A DNA stretch of 64,000 nt from Candidatus Paracaedibacter symbiosus (GTDB lineage: Bacteria > Pseudomonadota > Alphaproteobacteria > Paracaedibacterales > Paracaedibacteraceae). Below are positions 50,934 through 59,406 of this stretch, in pieces. The position numbers and the translations under genes are program-made. Where the stretch lies: the NCBI RefSeq assembly GCF_000757605.1, contig NZ_JQAK01000001.1, forward strand, positions 497,627 to 561,626, in the 5' to 3' direction. How positions within the stretch are numbered: the stretch's first letter is position 1; every line of letters starts with the position of its first letter. Below the pieces are notes generated by a model. It made no database searches. It was given only the letters and a program-made list of their open reading frames with translations, and was not told the DNA's origin.

Positions 50934-52169
50934 CTACGAAGAAGAGGTTACTTTATACGTGATTATTTTCGGTCTTATTAATGTAGATAAGCCTAAAGCA
51001 CAAAATAGCACAAAAAACAATCCTTCTGAATGATCTCCCAGCAGCGAATTACCAAAACTCCCAACGATAAAGGTAACTAAAACTCCCTGAAACAGATGTG
51101 ATATGTTGGCAGGCATTAATAAACTTGCCCATCCACAACAAAGAAGAAATCCTAAAAAGAGCAGTAATCCGACGATACCGTTTTCCACAGCAATCAATAA
51201 AAATTGGTTATGAGGATTATGAGCATGAGTAGTTTTATGCGTTTCAGGCAGCGTTTGATAAGCTTTACGAAAAGAGTTTGTCCCCCATCCCAAAATGGGT
51301 TTCTGCTTAAACAATTTAATACTATTTCTCCATAATTCTAATCTTAAACCTGTTGACGTTTCAGACTTTCCTTGCTGGTGATAAAGATGATATTCTTGCT
51401 GTGCCTCATTGATTCGTTTATTAAAATTCGGTGAAAGTTTAAAAACGCTCAAAGCAATGATTAATCCAGAAATCAGACTAATACCTATCACTTTTATAGT
51501 GCACCTTTGAAATAGAAACAAAACAAATAAGGCAGCAAAAATGATGTAGCCGGTACGGCCATGGTTTAAATAGAATAAATGGAATGCAAAAAAGACAAAG
51601 AGTGCACAATAAATGAATCTTTCCTGTCTCTTGTGAGATAAAGCTTGGTGAGCGACAATAAAACAAGCAAACGCCATAAAAATACTTGTGGCAATATGAT
51701 TTTTGAAGATAGATCCCGATGTAAATTTCGCAGCATATTTAAAATTTACTCCTGGAAAACATTGTATCAATGCCAAAATAACAGTAAGCAGCATAGAAAG
51801 AATAAATGCATTAACAATCCAACGCTCATTCGCTTTCGTAAATACGTGCATAAAAAAGGGAATAAGTAATGGCTTAAGCGTATGTTTCATAAGCAAAATA
51901 TTTCCCATGCTTCCTAGATTAGCATAGGAGAACCTTATGATTAACCATCCTAAAAACAACAAAAGAAACTTAATAGCAGGTAATCTAGCGCTTTGCTTCC
52001 AATTATGAAGGAGACCCGGTTTAAAAAAACTACTTAGGAATGTAAGAACAAAAAAAATAGAGCTCAATGCAGTGTATAAAGGTAAAGTTAACCCGCAAAG
52101 AATTGGCAAAATATCCCAAGAATTTAGAGATTTTGTATTTAAACGCCTATGTAAAATACTTCTAATCAT
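50934..52169 (-). CDS. O-antigen ligase-like polytopic membrane protein (WaaL/Wzy family)
   Basis: A 411-residue inner-membrane protein with ten or more hydrophobic segments and a large periplasmic loop at about 245-310. The loop has the family signature: an Arg in STGLRLELWRNS, LGWGTNSFRKAY and THAHNPHNQFLLIAVENGIVG, where the HxHN histidine is important in WaaL enzymes. It may transfer O-polysaccharide to lipid A core or polymerise repeat units. No glycosyltransferases accompany it here. Confidence 0.8.
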   Translation of the reverse strand: MIRSILHRRLNTKSLNSWDILPILCGLTLPLYTALSSIFFVLTFLSSFFKPGLLHNWKQSARLPAIKFLLLFLGWLIIRFSYANLGSMGNILLMKHTLKPLLIPFFMHVFTKANERWIVNAFILSMLLTVILALIQCFPGVNFKYAAKFTSGSIFKNHIATSIFMAFACFIVAHQALSHKRQERFIYCALFVFFAFHLFYLNHGRTGYIIFAALFVLFLFQRCTIKVIGISLISGLIIALSVFKLSPNFNKRINEAQQEYHLYHQQGKSETSTGLRLELWRNSIKLFKQKPILGWGTNSFRKAYQTLPETHKTTHAHNPHNQFLLIAVENGIVGLLLFLGFLLCCGWASLLMPANISHLFQGVLVTFIVGSFGNSLLGDHSEGLFFVLFCALGLSTLIRPKIITYKVTSSS

Positions 52170-52255
52170 AAATAAACCTCAATGATCTTGGTAAAGAAAG
52201 CAGCTCACAACATACGAGTTTTCTCAATTTTTCTCAAGAACAATAAAAGGATGAG

Positions 52256-52852
52256 TCAGCTCACTCCCCGCCTTGCCTGAAATGCGGTAAACAACGTCCC
52301 CTCATCAAGGTAATCAAGTTCCCCACCAATGGGAACACCATGGGCGAGCGTTGTAATGGTGACGGCAAAATCTTTAAGTTGATCTGTCAAATAATGAATT
52401 GTTGTTTGTCCATCCACCGTCGCACTTAAAGCTAACACAACTTCCGTAAAATCCCCTCGGGTCAGCCGTTCAAGCAAGGTTGTCATGTGCAATTGTTGCG
52501 GCCCAACCCCATCAATTGCCGATAAAACACCCCCCAAAATATGGTAATAACCTCTAAAGATATTTGCCCGTTCAAGAGCCCATAAATCTGAAACATCTTC
52601 AACAACACATAACTGAGTAGGATCACGGCGTGGATCCTGGCATAAGCTGCAAGGATTAGTAGCATCCAGATTATGGCAAGTAGTACAAGTGACAATTTTC
52701 TCCTCAGCATCTTGCATCGCCTGAATCAGAGGACGAAAAGTCTGTTCTCGTTTTTTTAAAAGGTGAAGTGCTAAGCGCCTTCCAGAACGGGGACCAAGTC
52801 CCGGTAATTTGCTTAAAAACTGGATTAAACGTTGAATTTCAGGACTATTCAT
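52256..52852 (-). CDS. recR: Recombination protein RecR
   Basis: RecFOR-pathway protein that helps load RecA on gapped DNA. The 198 residues have a helix-hairpin-helix ([17 protein letters not shown]), a four-cysteine zinc finger ([16 protein letters not shown]), a Toprim domain ([26 protein letters not shown]) and the Walker-B-like tail [18 protein letters not shown]. Its start overlaps the radC stop by 4 nt. Confidence 0.96.
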   Translation of the reverse strand: MNSPEIQRLIQFLSKLPGLGPRSGRRLALHLLKKREQTFRPLIQAMQDAEEKIVTCTTCHNLDATNPCSLCQDPRRDPTQLCVVEDVSDLWALERANIFRGYYHILGGVLSAIDGVGPQQLHMTTLLERLTRGDFTEVVLALSATVDGQTTIHYLTDQLKDFAVTITTLAHGVPIGGELDYLDEGTLFTAFQARRGVS

Positions 52853-53607
52853 AGCAACCCCATTGCCTTAAATGAATTATGTTTTCCTTTGCCAATCACA
52901 ATATGATCATGCAACTTAATCCCCAACTGCGCCCCAATCTCTTGAATCTTTAAGGTCAGTTCAATATCTGCTTTTGAGGGGGCAGGATCACCACTTGGAT
53001 GATTATGAACCAGAATAAGGGCAGAAGCATTCACTTCCAAGGCCCGACGCATCACTTCTCGTGGATAAATGGGCGTGTGATTCACAGTCCCCACCTGTTG
53101 CACCTCATCGGAAATGAGTTGATTTTTCTGGTCTAGAAAGAGCAAGCGCAGCTGTTCTTGTTGATTGTAAGACATGCGCGCTGTGCAATATTCAATTACC
53201 TGATGCCAACTTTGCAATACAGTTTTACCTTGCAAGTTTTCCTGCATCGATCTGCCAATAAGCGTGTGCACCAACTTCAAAATGTGGACAACTGACTCAC
53301 CCGCGCCTTTGACTTCTTTAAGTGTTTGCGCAGACGCGCCAAACACCCCAAGGAGACTACCACACTTTGTCAAAAGGTCCTTCGCGATCGGCTTCACATC
53401 CACTCTTGGGATCGCATAAAACAACAATAACTCAAGCAACTCGTAATCATGAAAGGCTGCTTCCCCTCGCCTATCAAACTTTGCTTTGAGGCGCTGTCGA
53501 TGCCCCACATGGTGGGGCTTACGTAACTTAGGCGCAGTAACCTGAGGGTCGATCACCTTAATTTCCGTGAGCTTATTCTCCACTAACGGTGAAGATTTCA
53601 TAGCCAT
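52849..53607 (-). CDS. radC: RadC family protein (JAB/MPN domain)
   Basis: A 252-residue protein with an N-terminal helix-hairpin-helix ([23 protein letters not shown]) and a JAB1/MPN metal-binding domain with the [14 protein letters not shown] motif (about 200-215). The cellular role is unsettled despite the historical DNA-repair name. It overlaps the 3' end of map by about 35 nt; a start at 53601 is equally possible. It forms a map-radC-recR cluster. Confidence 0.93.
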   Translation of the reverse strand: MAMKSSPLVENKLTEIKVIDPQVTAPKLRKPHHVGHRQRLKAKFDRRGEAAFHDYELLELLLFYAIPRVDVKPIAKDLLTKCGSLLGVFGASAQTLKEVKGAGESVVHILKLVHTLIGRSMQENLQGKTVLQSWHQVIEYCTARMSYNQQEQLRLLFLDQKNQLISDEVQQVGTVNHTPIYPREVMRRALEVNASALILVHNHPSGDPAPSKADIELTLKIQEIGAQLGIKLHDHIVIGKGKHNSFKAMGLL

Positions 53608-54400
53608 TGGCTGTGACCCCTAAGGTGTGTTCAAATTGAGCTGATAAAGAACGATCTCGCGTCACCGCCGTCCATCCATCTTCTAAAACCTTAACCTGGT
53701 ACTTACCAGCATTAATCATTGGCTCAATGGTAAAGAACATTCCCTGCTGTAGTTCCAGCCCCGTTCCCGGCTTTCCATAATGAAGGACGTTAGGCGCTGT
53801 ATGAAAAATACGACCAATCCCATGCCCACAAAAATCACGCACCACGGAAAATCCTTGTTTTTCAGCATAGCTTTGAATCGCATAACCAATGTCGCCAAGA
53901 GTAGCCCCCGGACGGACCACTTCAATCCCACGCATCATTGCCTCATAAGTTGTATTAATCAACTTTGCGGCTCTAAGATTAACTTTCCCAACAGTGAACA
54001 TTCGACTTGTATCACCATACCAACCATCCAAAATTACGGTGACATCAATATTAAGGATATCCCCCTCAATTAATTTTTTATCCCCCGGAATCCCATGACA
54101 AACAACATGATTGACAGAAGTACAGATCGATTTTGGATATCCACGATAGCCAAGTGGCGCTGGCACGGCCCCCTGAGCAATAATAAAGTCATGAGATAGC
54201 TGGTTAAGTTCACCCGTTGTCACCCCAGTTTTCACATATGGCGTGATAAAATCCAGCACTTTTGAAGCAAGACGACCAGCTTTGCGCATCCCCTCAAAGT
54301 CTTGATCCTGAAATAGATAAATGGCCTCTTCGGCATGGTCGTGATCATGGTCGTGATCACAACACTCCCCGTGATGGTGGTGGTGTGGAGTATTGATCAT
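53573..54400 (-). CDS. map: Methionine aminopeptidase type I with His-rich N-terminal extension
   Basis: Removes N-terminal methionine from nascent proteins. The 275-residue enzyme keeps the metal ligands and substrate histidines in SVNHVVCHGIPGDKKL, LNIDVTVILDGWYGDTSRMF, CGHGIGRIFHTAPNV and FTIEPMI. Residues 5-23 form an unusual extension: five consecutive His, two Cys, then alternating His-Asp repeats. This resembles metal-storage tails of metallochaperones and is atypical for MetAP. It may buffer or acquire the dinuclear metal cofactor. Confidence 0.95.
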   Translation of the reverse strand: MINTPHHHHHGECCDHDHDHDHAEEAIYLFQDQDFEGMRKAGRLASKVLDFITPYVKTGVTTGELNQLSHDFIIAQGAVPAPLGYRGYPKSICTSVNHVVCHGIPGDKKLIEGDILNIDVTVILDGWYGDTSRMFTVGKVNLRAAKLINTTYEAMMRGIEVVRPGATLGDIGYAIQSYAEKQGFSVVRDFCGHGIGRIFHTAPNVLHYGKPGTGLELQQGMFFTIEPMINAGKYQVKVLEDGWTAVTRDRSLSAQFEHTLGVTANGYEIFTVSGE

Positions 54401-54511
54401 TATTTACGATTATTCTCTTGTTGTTAAAGTTGGCTCAACCATACATCATTTCAGCTCACAAATCAAAACATCCCTAACGGATAGAAATATTAGATTTTCA
54501 GTGCTATATTT

Positions 54512-55213
54512 TTAAAAGATTACTGGAATCGGCGCCTTTATTATAATACCGTTTGGGCTTACCTCACTGTAATAGGCATAGAACTCCACTCCTTGGGTCT
54601 TTGCTTGTGCTGCTGTTTTTGCATAAACTGGGTCAATGTCTGCAGCAAATTTCAAACACTCACAGTCGTTGCGCTGGACCACATAAAGCATCACTCCCCT
54701 TTTCCCCTCCCGGACCACTTCCACCATTTCTGATAAATGCTTAGCACCTCGAGTTGTTACCGCATCCGGAAATTCGGCAACGGAAGCGTCGCGCCGCACA
54801 TGCACGCTCTTGATTTCAACAAAACAATCAACTTTCGCAGGATCTTGAAGCAAAATATCAAGTCTAGAGTTTTGACCGTACTTTACTTCCCGCTTCAAAT
54901 GGGTGTAGCCGTTAAGCTCAGTAATAACCTGGCTTTGAATTGCTTCAGCCGCGATGACGTTGGGCCAAGACGTATTAACGCACACCATCACCTGGTCTAC
55001 TTCTGCCATTTCCCAGGTATACTTTAACTTCCTATTTGGATTTTCACTTTCGCTTAACCAAACGGGAATCCCGGGGTCTTTCACGCCAAGCAATGCACCA
55101 GAGTTGGCACAATGGGCCGTAATCATCTCGCCATTATCCAGTTCAATGTCGGCTAAAAACCGTTTATAGCGTTTAAGGAGTGTTCCTTTGAGAAGGGGTT
55201 TGGTAAATTGCAT
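54512..55213 (-). CDS. sfsA: Sugar fermentation stimulation protein SfsA
   Basis: A 233-residue member of the SfsA family, an OB-fold domain joined to a nuclease-like domain. Motifs include FLADIELDNGEMITAHCANSG and GAKHLSEMVEVVREGKRGVM, with VEIKSVHV resembling a nuclease-type E-x-K centre. The biological role is poorly defined; DNA binding has been reported for E. coli SfsA. Confidence 0.93.
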   Translation of the reverse strand: MQFTKPLLKGTLLKRYKRFLADIELDNGEMITAHCANSGALLGVKDPGIPVWLSESENPNRKLKYTWEMAEVDQVMVCVNTSWPNVIAAEAIQSQVITELNGYTHLKREVKYGQNSRLDILLQDPAKVDCFVEIKSVHVRRDASVAEFPDAVTTRGAKHLSEMVEVVREGKRGVMLYVVQRNDCECLKFAADIDPVYAKTAAQAKTQGVEFYAYYSEVSPNGIIIKAPIPVIF

Positions 55214-55250
55214 GGTTTTGACTCACTCTCGGCTTAAATTTGAACACAAC

Positions 55251-55412
55251 TATATCCAAAACACTTGAAGGAACGGATTATGGCCAGCAGATTTGAGGCG
55301 ACATTTATTTTGGTGCGAGATGAATAGCAGGCCCTCTTTAAAGAGCACCAAGATAAAAGTGAGCCCAAAGGTGCGAAATCAGAAATCGACTTCTTCAGGT
55401 GTTTTGGGTATA
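55251..55412. repeat. MITE-like element with 20-bp terminal inverted repeats
   Basis: The left end TATATCCAAAACACTTGAAG and right end CTTCAGGTGTTTTGGGTATA are inverted repeats matching at 18 of 20 positions. The 162-bp interior has no coding frame. The left 90 bp is homologous to 57597-57683 and its first 50 bp to 39037-39084. A further degenerate left end follows at 55411. It fills most of the 316-bp gap between sfsA and the CinA-like gene. Confidence 0.75.
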
Positions 55413-55460
55413 TACCTAAATAACTTGAAGGCGCTGAATGATGTCAAGCAGTTTCGCGAT
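55411..55460. repeat. Degenerate direct copy of the repeat's left end
   Basis: TATACCTAAATAACTTGAAG followed by a stretch resembling the GGATTATGGCCAGCAG part of the element at 55251, in direct orientation. It shares two bases with the right end of that element, so units have inserted next to or into each other. Confidence 0.5.
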
Positions 55461-55529
55461 AACTTTTAAGTTGCAACGAAACACTATGAATAGTAGCCTC
55501 TCCCAAAAGAGTCTTAGAAATAACTACAC

Positions 55530-56288
55530 ATGACAAATCCAACCGCTGCAGTTCTGATTATTGGTAACGAAATACTCTCTGGTCGTACACAAGATACCAA
55601 CACTCAATTCTTGTGCCAACAACTTGGCAAGGTGGGAATTGACGTGCTTGAAGCAAGAATCATCCGCGACGATACCTCTAAAATCATTGAAACGGTTCGA
55701 GCCCTTAGTCAAGCTCACACTTACGTTTTCACCACTGGCGGTATTGGTGCCACCCACGACGATATCACAGCCGCCTGTATGGCGCGCGCCTTTGATAAAC
55801 CATTAATCGAAGACCCGCGCATTGTCGCTCTTTTATCGGAATTTTATCAAGATCAGCTGAATAAGGTACGGTTGCGCATGGCTTTGATCCCTGAAGGATC
55901 AACCTTAATAAACAACCCCGTTAGCACAGCTCCTGGCTTTCAGGTGGAAAATGTTTTCTGTTTAGCCGGGATTCCTTCCGTGATGCAGGCAATGTTTGGT
56001 ACGCTTGTGTCCCGTCTCAGCCATGGCTCTAAGATCTATCAACAAACCCTCACCTGTATGATTGGCGAAAACACAATCGCTGATGACCTAGCCAATATTC
56101 AGTTCAAATTCCCAGAAGTTGAGATTGGTAGCTACCCATTCTTTCACCCCTCAGGTAGTTTTGGCGTTAACCTTGTTTTACGCACCCGTGACACAACTCT
56201 TCTTAGCCAATCCATTGAAAGCGTCAAGCGCATGATTGAAGAGCACGGCGTTACTCCGCAGCTGGAAGATTACACCAAAAATACGTGA
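55530..56288 (+). CDS. CinA/MoaB-type molybdopterin-binding domain protein
   Basis: A 252-residue protein consisting mainly of the MPT-binding fold: VLIIGNEILSGRTQDTNTQF, RIIRDDTSKIIETVRAL and the TTGGIGATHDDITAACMARAF motif. It corresponds to the N-terminal (COG1058) part of CinA, without the C-terminal nicotinamide-nucleotide amidase. Proteins of this type act as ADP-ribose pyrophosphatases in some species, but function here is unproven. Confidence 0.88.
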   Translation: MTNPTAAVLIIGNEILSGRTQDTNTQFLCQQLGKVGIDVLEARIIRDDTSKIIETVRALSQAHTYVFTTGGIGATHDDITAACMARAFDKPLIEDPRIVALLSEFYQDQLNKVRLRMALIPEGSTLINNPVSTAPGFQVENVFCLAGIPSVMQAMFGTLVSRLSHGSKIYQQTLTCMIGENTIADDLANIQFKFPEVEIGSYPFFHPSGSFGVNLVLRTRDTTLLSQSIESVKRMIEEHGVTPQLEDYTKNT

Positions 56289-56369
56289 AGAAGCCAATTT
56301 CTGGCTTGGCATCTGAGGCTGTCAAGGCCCTCTGGGAACAAAAAAGCCTTTGGGTATATAAGTAAAAAA

Positions 56370-56431
56370 GGTTCAGTCGAGGATGCCTCGCTGAACCATG
56401 TGCTTTCGGGGGGGAGCAAAAGTGAAAGCAC
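56370..56431 (+). terminator. Two tandem hairpins after the CinA-like gene
   Basis: The first hairpin (56370-56397) pairs GGTTCAG with CTGAACC and inner CGAGG with CCTCG. The second (56400-56431) pairs GTGCTTTC with GAAAGCAC over a G-rich 16-nt loop and is followed by TATTTTT. The second fits a plus-strand terminator about 110 nt past the stop. TTTGGGTATATA at 56349 resembles a half end of the dispersed repeat. Confidence 0.6.
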
Positions 56432-56517
56432 TATTTTTACGTTATCTAAAAGACCTCAAGCCTCAACAGTATTTTTAACTGTTTTTACCGCCCTTAATTC
56501 TTTTGGTTTTTAACAGT

Positions 56518-57006
56518 TTACTTTGCTGTAGTTGCACTTGTATTTACTGGGGTTGCACTTGTATTTACTGGGACGGTTTTACTTTTAATGGCATTAATGC
56601 CATTCGTTACGTCTGTCACCAAAGTTTTGCCTTCATCAATGGCTGTGGTCACATCTGCCACAATTGGTGTTACGTCCTTTGTCACATTTGTCGCAACTGT
56701 TTCTGTTTCTTTAAAACAAATCAGAAATGACTTAAAAAAGTTCTTAATCTTCTGACCAACTGTTGACGTAGTTTTTGCTGGAAGTGCAGGAGTTGTGGTC
56801 GGATCTGTTGTTGGGACCGTTGTCGTTGATGTTGGCGCTGGATTAGTGGTAATAGCATCATGTTGATCAGCTGGATTTACCACAACAGTTGTTTGCTTTA
56901 CCGCAGGCGTACCAGAGTCTGGCTTGTCTGCATCGGTGGCAACAGCAATTGATTGGAGGGATAAAACTGAAACAGTTAGAATCAAAATATTCTTTAACAT
57001 AGCCAT
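56518..57006 (-). CDS. Thr/Val-rich exported hypothetical protein
   Basis: With the start at 57006 (behind GGAGCTTA) the product has 162 residues. Residues 1-24 look like a signal peptide (MAMLKNILILTVSVLSLQSI, cleaved after an Ala). The mature protein is low in complexity, rich in Thr, Val, Pro and Lys, with FKSFLICFKETETVATNVTKD in the middle. It ends in a duplicated PVNTSAT motif caused by a 21-bp tandem repeat. No family is recognised; it may be a surface or periplasmic protein. An antisense Cys-rich frame was discarded. Confidence 0.6.
   Translation of the reverse strand: MAMLKNILILTVSVLSLQSIAVATDADKPDSGTPAVKQTTVVVNPADQHDAITTNPAPTSTTTVPTTDPTTTPALPAKTTSTVGQKIKNFFKSFLICFKETETVATNVTKDVTPIVADVTTAIDEGKTLVTDVTNGINAIKSKTVPVNTSATPVNTSATTAK
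56531..56572. repeat. 21-bp tandem duplication inside the Thr/Val-rich gene
   Basis: GTTGCACTTGTATTTACTGGG occurs twice, back to back (56531-56551 and 56552-56572). Being a multiple of three it duplicates seven codons without breaking the frame. It suggests a recent slippage event. Confidence 0.9.
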
Positions 57007-57218
57007 TAAGCTCCATAGTTGGATTAGGCTCCCCAATTCCAGAGATTAATGGTAAACAGTTAAACAACGGTTAAGATAGATAATTTTCACAAAAAAAATC
57101 GTCGACTTGAATAATATATAGAAAGTATTTTGTATAAATTTATTTCAAAAAAATTACTCTCAATCAACATGAAGGTGAAAGCTTTACATTTACTTACTTT
57201 AAAAGAGGAAAAAAGCTG

Positions 57219-57584
57219 CTACTCAGGTTTCCACGATTCGTAATCGGGCATGACATTAATGACACCTGTTTGCGCCCAGCCCCTTGGCTTATAAGCAAAT
57301 TTGGTGCCGGTTAAATTACGGCGATGCGGTTTTTCCCATTGGTATGCTATTGTATTTGTAGAAGGTGGTGTATCGATCACGTAATGAAGCCAGGCATGCC
57401 ATTTCGGGGGGACTTTACTGGCCTCAACCTCGCCTTTATAGATGACCCAGCGACGGTGTTTACCATTATCGCGTACCCGTTTATCCTGATAATATTTGTT
57501 CCCGTAAGCATCTTCGCCGACAAACTGACCTCGAAACTTGGTGAGCAAACAGGTTATAATATTCATCTTTAAAAAAGCAGCCAT
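57219..57584 (-). CDS. NADH:ubiquinone oxidoreductase accessory subunit NDUFA12 family
   Basis: A 121-residue homologue of the mitochondrial Complex I subunit B17.2/NDUFA12, a family in bacteria essentially restricted to Alphaproteobacteria. Motifs are VGEDAYGNKYYQDK, RRWVIYKGEVEASKVPPKWH, AWLHYVIDTPPS and a C-terminal P-rich YESWKPE. It is short at the N-terminus relative to some relatives. It implies a proton-pumping Complex I encoded elsewhere. Confidence 0.93.
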   Translation of the reverse strand: MAAFLKMNIITCLLTKFRGQFVGEDAYGNKYYQDKRVRDNGKHRRWVIYKGEVEASKVPPKWHAWLHYVIDTPPSTNTIAYQWEKPHRRNLTGTKFAYKPRGWAQTGVINVMPDYESWKPE

Positions 57585-57596
57585 AAATTTTCCGTC

Positions 57597-57683
57597 TATC
57601 CCTAAAATACCTGAAGATACATAATTATAGCAAGTAGATTTGAGGCGATTTTTGTTTTGGGACGACTCAAATAAAATAACTCT
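57597..57683. repeat. Copy of the dispersed intergenic repeat
   Basis: TATCCCTAAAATACCTGAAG, then TAATTATAGCAAGTAGATTTG and AGGCGATTTTTGTTTTGG align with the left half of the element at 55251 over about 90 bp. It fills the gap between the NDUFA12 start and the fliE stop. No right-hand inverted end is obvious. Confidence 0.65.
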
Positions 57684-57998
57684 TTAAATCTGCATCTTCT
57701 CCAACTCTTGAATAAGAGCAGTAAGTTTGTCGCGCAAAGCCACAGCAGTTGATGCTTTAACATCTAATTCAGCCGCTCCTCGAACGACTTGTGCCATATC
57801 GGCTTCGCCAATTGTATACTGAATTGCAAGAGCTTCATGTTCACGAGCAGCTTCTGCCGTTTGAGTCAATGTCTTTTTCAACACCTCCTCGAAAGCAGGC
57901 GCCGCAATTGCAGCTTCAGACCCCGCGGGGCCTATCCCACCCATTCCCATAATTTTCTGATAACTATTAATCCCAGCTATTGGATTCATTAAAGCCAT
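57684..57998 (-). CDS. fliE: Flagellar hook-basal body protein FliE
   Basis: Connects the MS ring to the rod. The 104 residues include the conserved C-terminal half (KTLTQTAEAAREHEALAIQY, then DMAQVVRGAAELDVKASTAV) and the end LIQELEKMQI. It is the third gene of a flgB-flgC-fliE group, 12 nt after flgC. Confidence 0.92.
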   Translation of the reverse strand: MALMNPIAGINSYQKIMGMGGIGPAGSEAAIAAPAFEEVLKKTLTQTAEAAREHEALAIQYTIGEADMAQVVRGAAELDVKASTAVALRDKLTALIQELEKMQI

Positions 57999-58010
57999 TA
58001 TTTAGATTCC

Positions 58011-58452
58011 TTATGTTGCCTTTAAAAGACCGATTATATCTGTCATGGCACCCAGAGTGCGTTCATATGCTTTTAGATTTGCTTCATGGGTCAATCCTGC
58101 CTCCCGAATATCTGACATTTCGATAAGTGGTTTGACGTTCGATTCTTGCACATAACCACTCTGGTCAGCCGCGGGATCCGACGGGTCATACACTTTCCGA
58201 AAAGGGCTCTTGTCATATTGAGTTGGCTTCAAGTGCACCAAATTAACCCCTGTGCGAAAGTCCTTTCGGTTTGTATAGCTAATTAATTGACGACGATATG
58301 GCATCCCCCCTGGCACTACTGGACGGGAAGAAACGTTGGCCAAGTTTTGCGCAACTGTTAAAAAACCTGGCGTTTTGTGCCGCCATCCCATAGGCAGAAA
58401 CAAGCAAAGACTTTGCTAAAGGCGATGTGATTTTATTCGTTATAAATGTCAT
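58011..58452 (-). CDS. flgC: Flagellar basal-body rod protein FlgC, apparent one-base frameshift
   Basis: Proximal rod protein. The C-terminal 130 codons read TVAQNLANVSSRPVVPGGMP, then YVQESNVKPLIEMSDIREA and LKAYERTLGAMTDIIGLLKAT. The matching N-terminal helix (LLVSAYGMAAQNARF) is in another frame from ATG 58452, which has GGGAG 10 nt upstream. The frames meet at a run of six T (plus-strand A 58360-58365). Five T would give AQNARFLTVAQNLANVSS and a 146-residue protein of normal length. It could be a true mutation, slippage or an assembly error. The internal start at 58403 would lose the rod-assembly helix. Confidence 0.88.
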
Positions 58453-58474
58453 TACAAATCTCCCAATGAGCCTT

Positions 58475-58876
58475 TTAAGTCTTTCCTATAAGAAGCTTGT
58501 TTATTCCAAGGTATTTTTTGTACAGCTGAGCATTTGCCTGATGGTTAACAGCGTTTTCCGCCAATTCCATCGATTCCACATCTCGCTTTACCTCATCACC
58601 TGTTTGCACCTGATGTGAACTATCAATGGTCATAGTTGGTGATAAGAGTGACTCTCTTTTTTTCATTGTGGAAATATTGGTCTTCAACACAGCGTCGAAT
58701 TTTTTAAGATCAACACGCTTAAATCCAGGCGTCTCAGAATGTGCAATATTATGGCTATGAAGATGAGTTTTCGCGTTCTGCCACACCATTTTATTGGCAA
58801 TAAGCGTTAAAAGTTTAGTTGGTGCGAGCATTAAACAATCTCCAACAGCCGTTTGTGTATCTACTTCTAGGATCAT
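58475..58876 (-). CDS. flgB: Flagellar basal-body rod protein FlgB
   Basis: Proximal rod subunit. The 133-residue product has the rod-family N-terminal signature HLHSHNIAHSETPGFKRVDL (an NxANxxTPGY-type motif) and the C-terminal VDVESMELAENAVNHQANAQ-like helix. It is the first gene of the flgB-flgC-fliE group, 22 nt before the flgC ATG, and divergent from csrA across a 231-bp gap. Confidence 0.92.
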   Translation of the reverse strand: MILEVDTQTAVGDCLMLAPTKLLTLIANKMVWQNAKTHLHSHNIAHSETPGFKRVDLKKFDAVLKTNISTMKKRESLLSPTMTIDSSHQVQTGDEVKRDVESMELAENAVNHQANAQLYKKYLGINKLLIGKT

Positions 58877-59107
58877 AAAAATTGATTAATAAAAATTTAA
58901 AATAAATTTAAAATATACCTATAAAATTCACTATAGACTGATTATGATTGAGAAAGAGATTTCACTCCTGAGAGGATGTCAGGTTGAGCTTTTGAAAAAA
59001 GAGTGGCAATCTCCTTGTTTTATACTTGAACAGGCGGCCCCACCATTCTGCTCTTCGCAATGACACTATCTGCGGCGTGACAAATAAATAAGGTACATAG
59101 TTAGTCG

Positions 59108-59359
59108 ATGTTATTTTTATCAAGAAAAGTAGGCGAATCGATCGTCATTAATAAAAACATTCTGATTACCGTCACCGAAGTAAGGACCGGCGGCGTTAAA
59201 CTGAGCTTTACCTATCCTGAAGGTGCCGAAGTCTTGCGCAAAGAGGTCTTTGATCGCATAGAACAAGAGAACAAGCTTGCTGCCCAGTCGACTACCCTTG
59301 ATGCTGATTTTGCCACAAGCCTCCATTCTTTCACCAAAAAATTAAATGAAAAGGGCTAG
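59108..59359 (+). CDS. csrA: Carbon storage regulator CsrA
   Basis: A post-transcriptional regulator that binds GGA motifs in mRNA leaders. The 83-residue protein has the beta-strand core MLFLSRKVGESIVINKNILI, TEVRTGGVKLSFTYP and EVLRKEVFDRIEQEN, with Leu4 and the RNA-contact arginine (RKE) conserved. A 25-residue C-terminal extension follows. In relatives CsrA links flagellar expression and the intracellular life cycle, which fits its place beside rod genes. Confidence 0.94.
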   Translation: MLFLSRKVGESIVINKNILITVTEVRTGGVKLSFTYPEGAEVLRKEVFDRIEQENKLAAQSTTLDADFATSLHSFTKKLNEKG

Positions 59360-59406
59360 AGTAGATCTTCTTCCTTTAAATTTAAGAGACTTAAGAATGA
59401 GAAATG

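Noticed and set aside
54340-54390. His-codon repeat in map as a short tandem-repeat artefact or tag
   Set aside because: Codons are mixed (CAC/CAT with GAC/GAT and two TGT/TGC), the extension is in frame with a normal enzyme, and it is not a vector-like six-His tag.
56503-56730. Cys/Tyr-rich plus-strand frame
   Set aside because: Antisense to the Thr/Val-rich gene. The Cys and Tyr codons are the complement of repeated Thr/Val codons.
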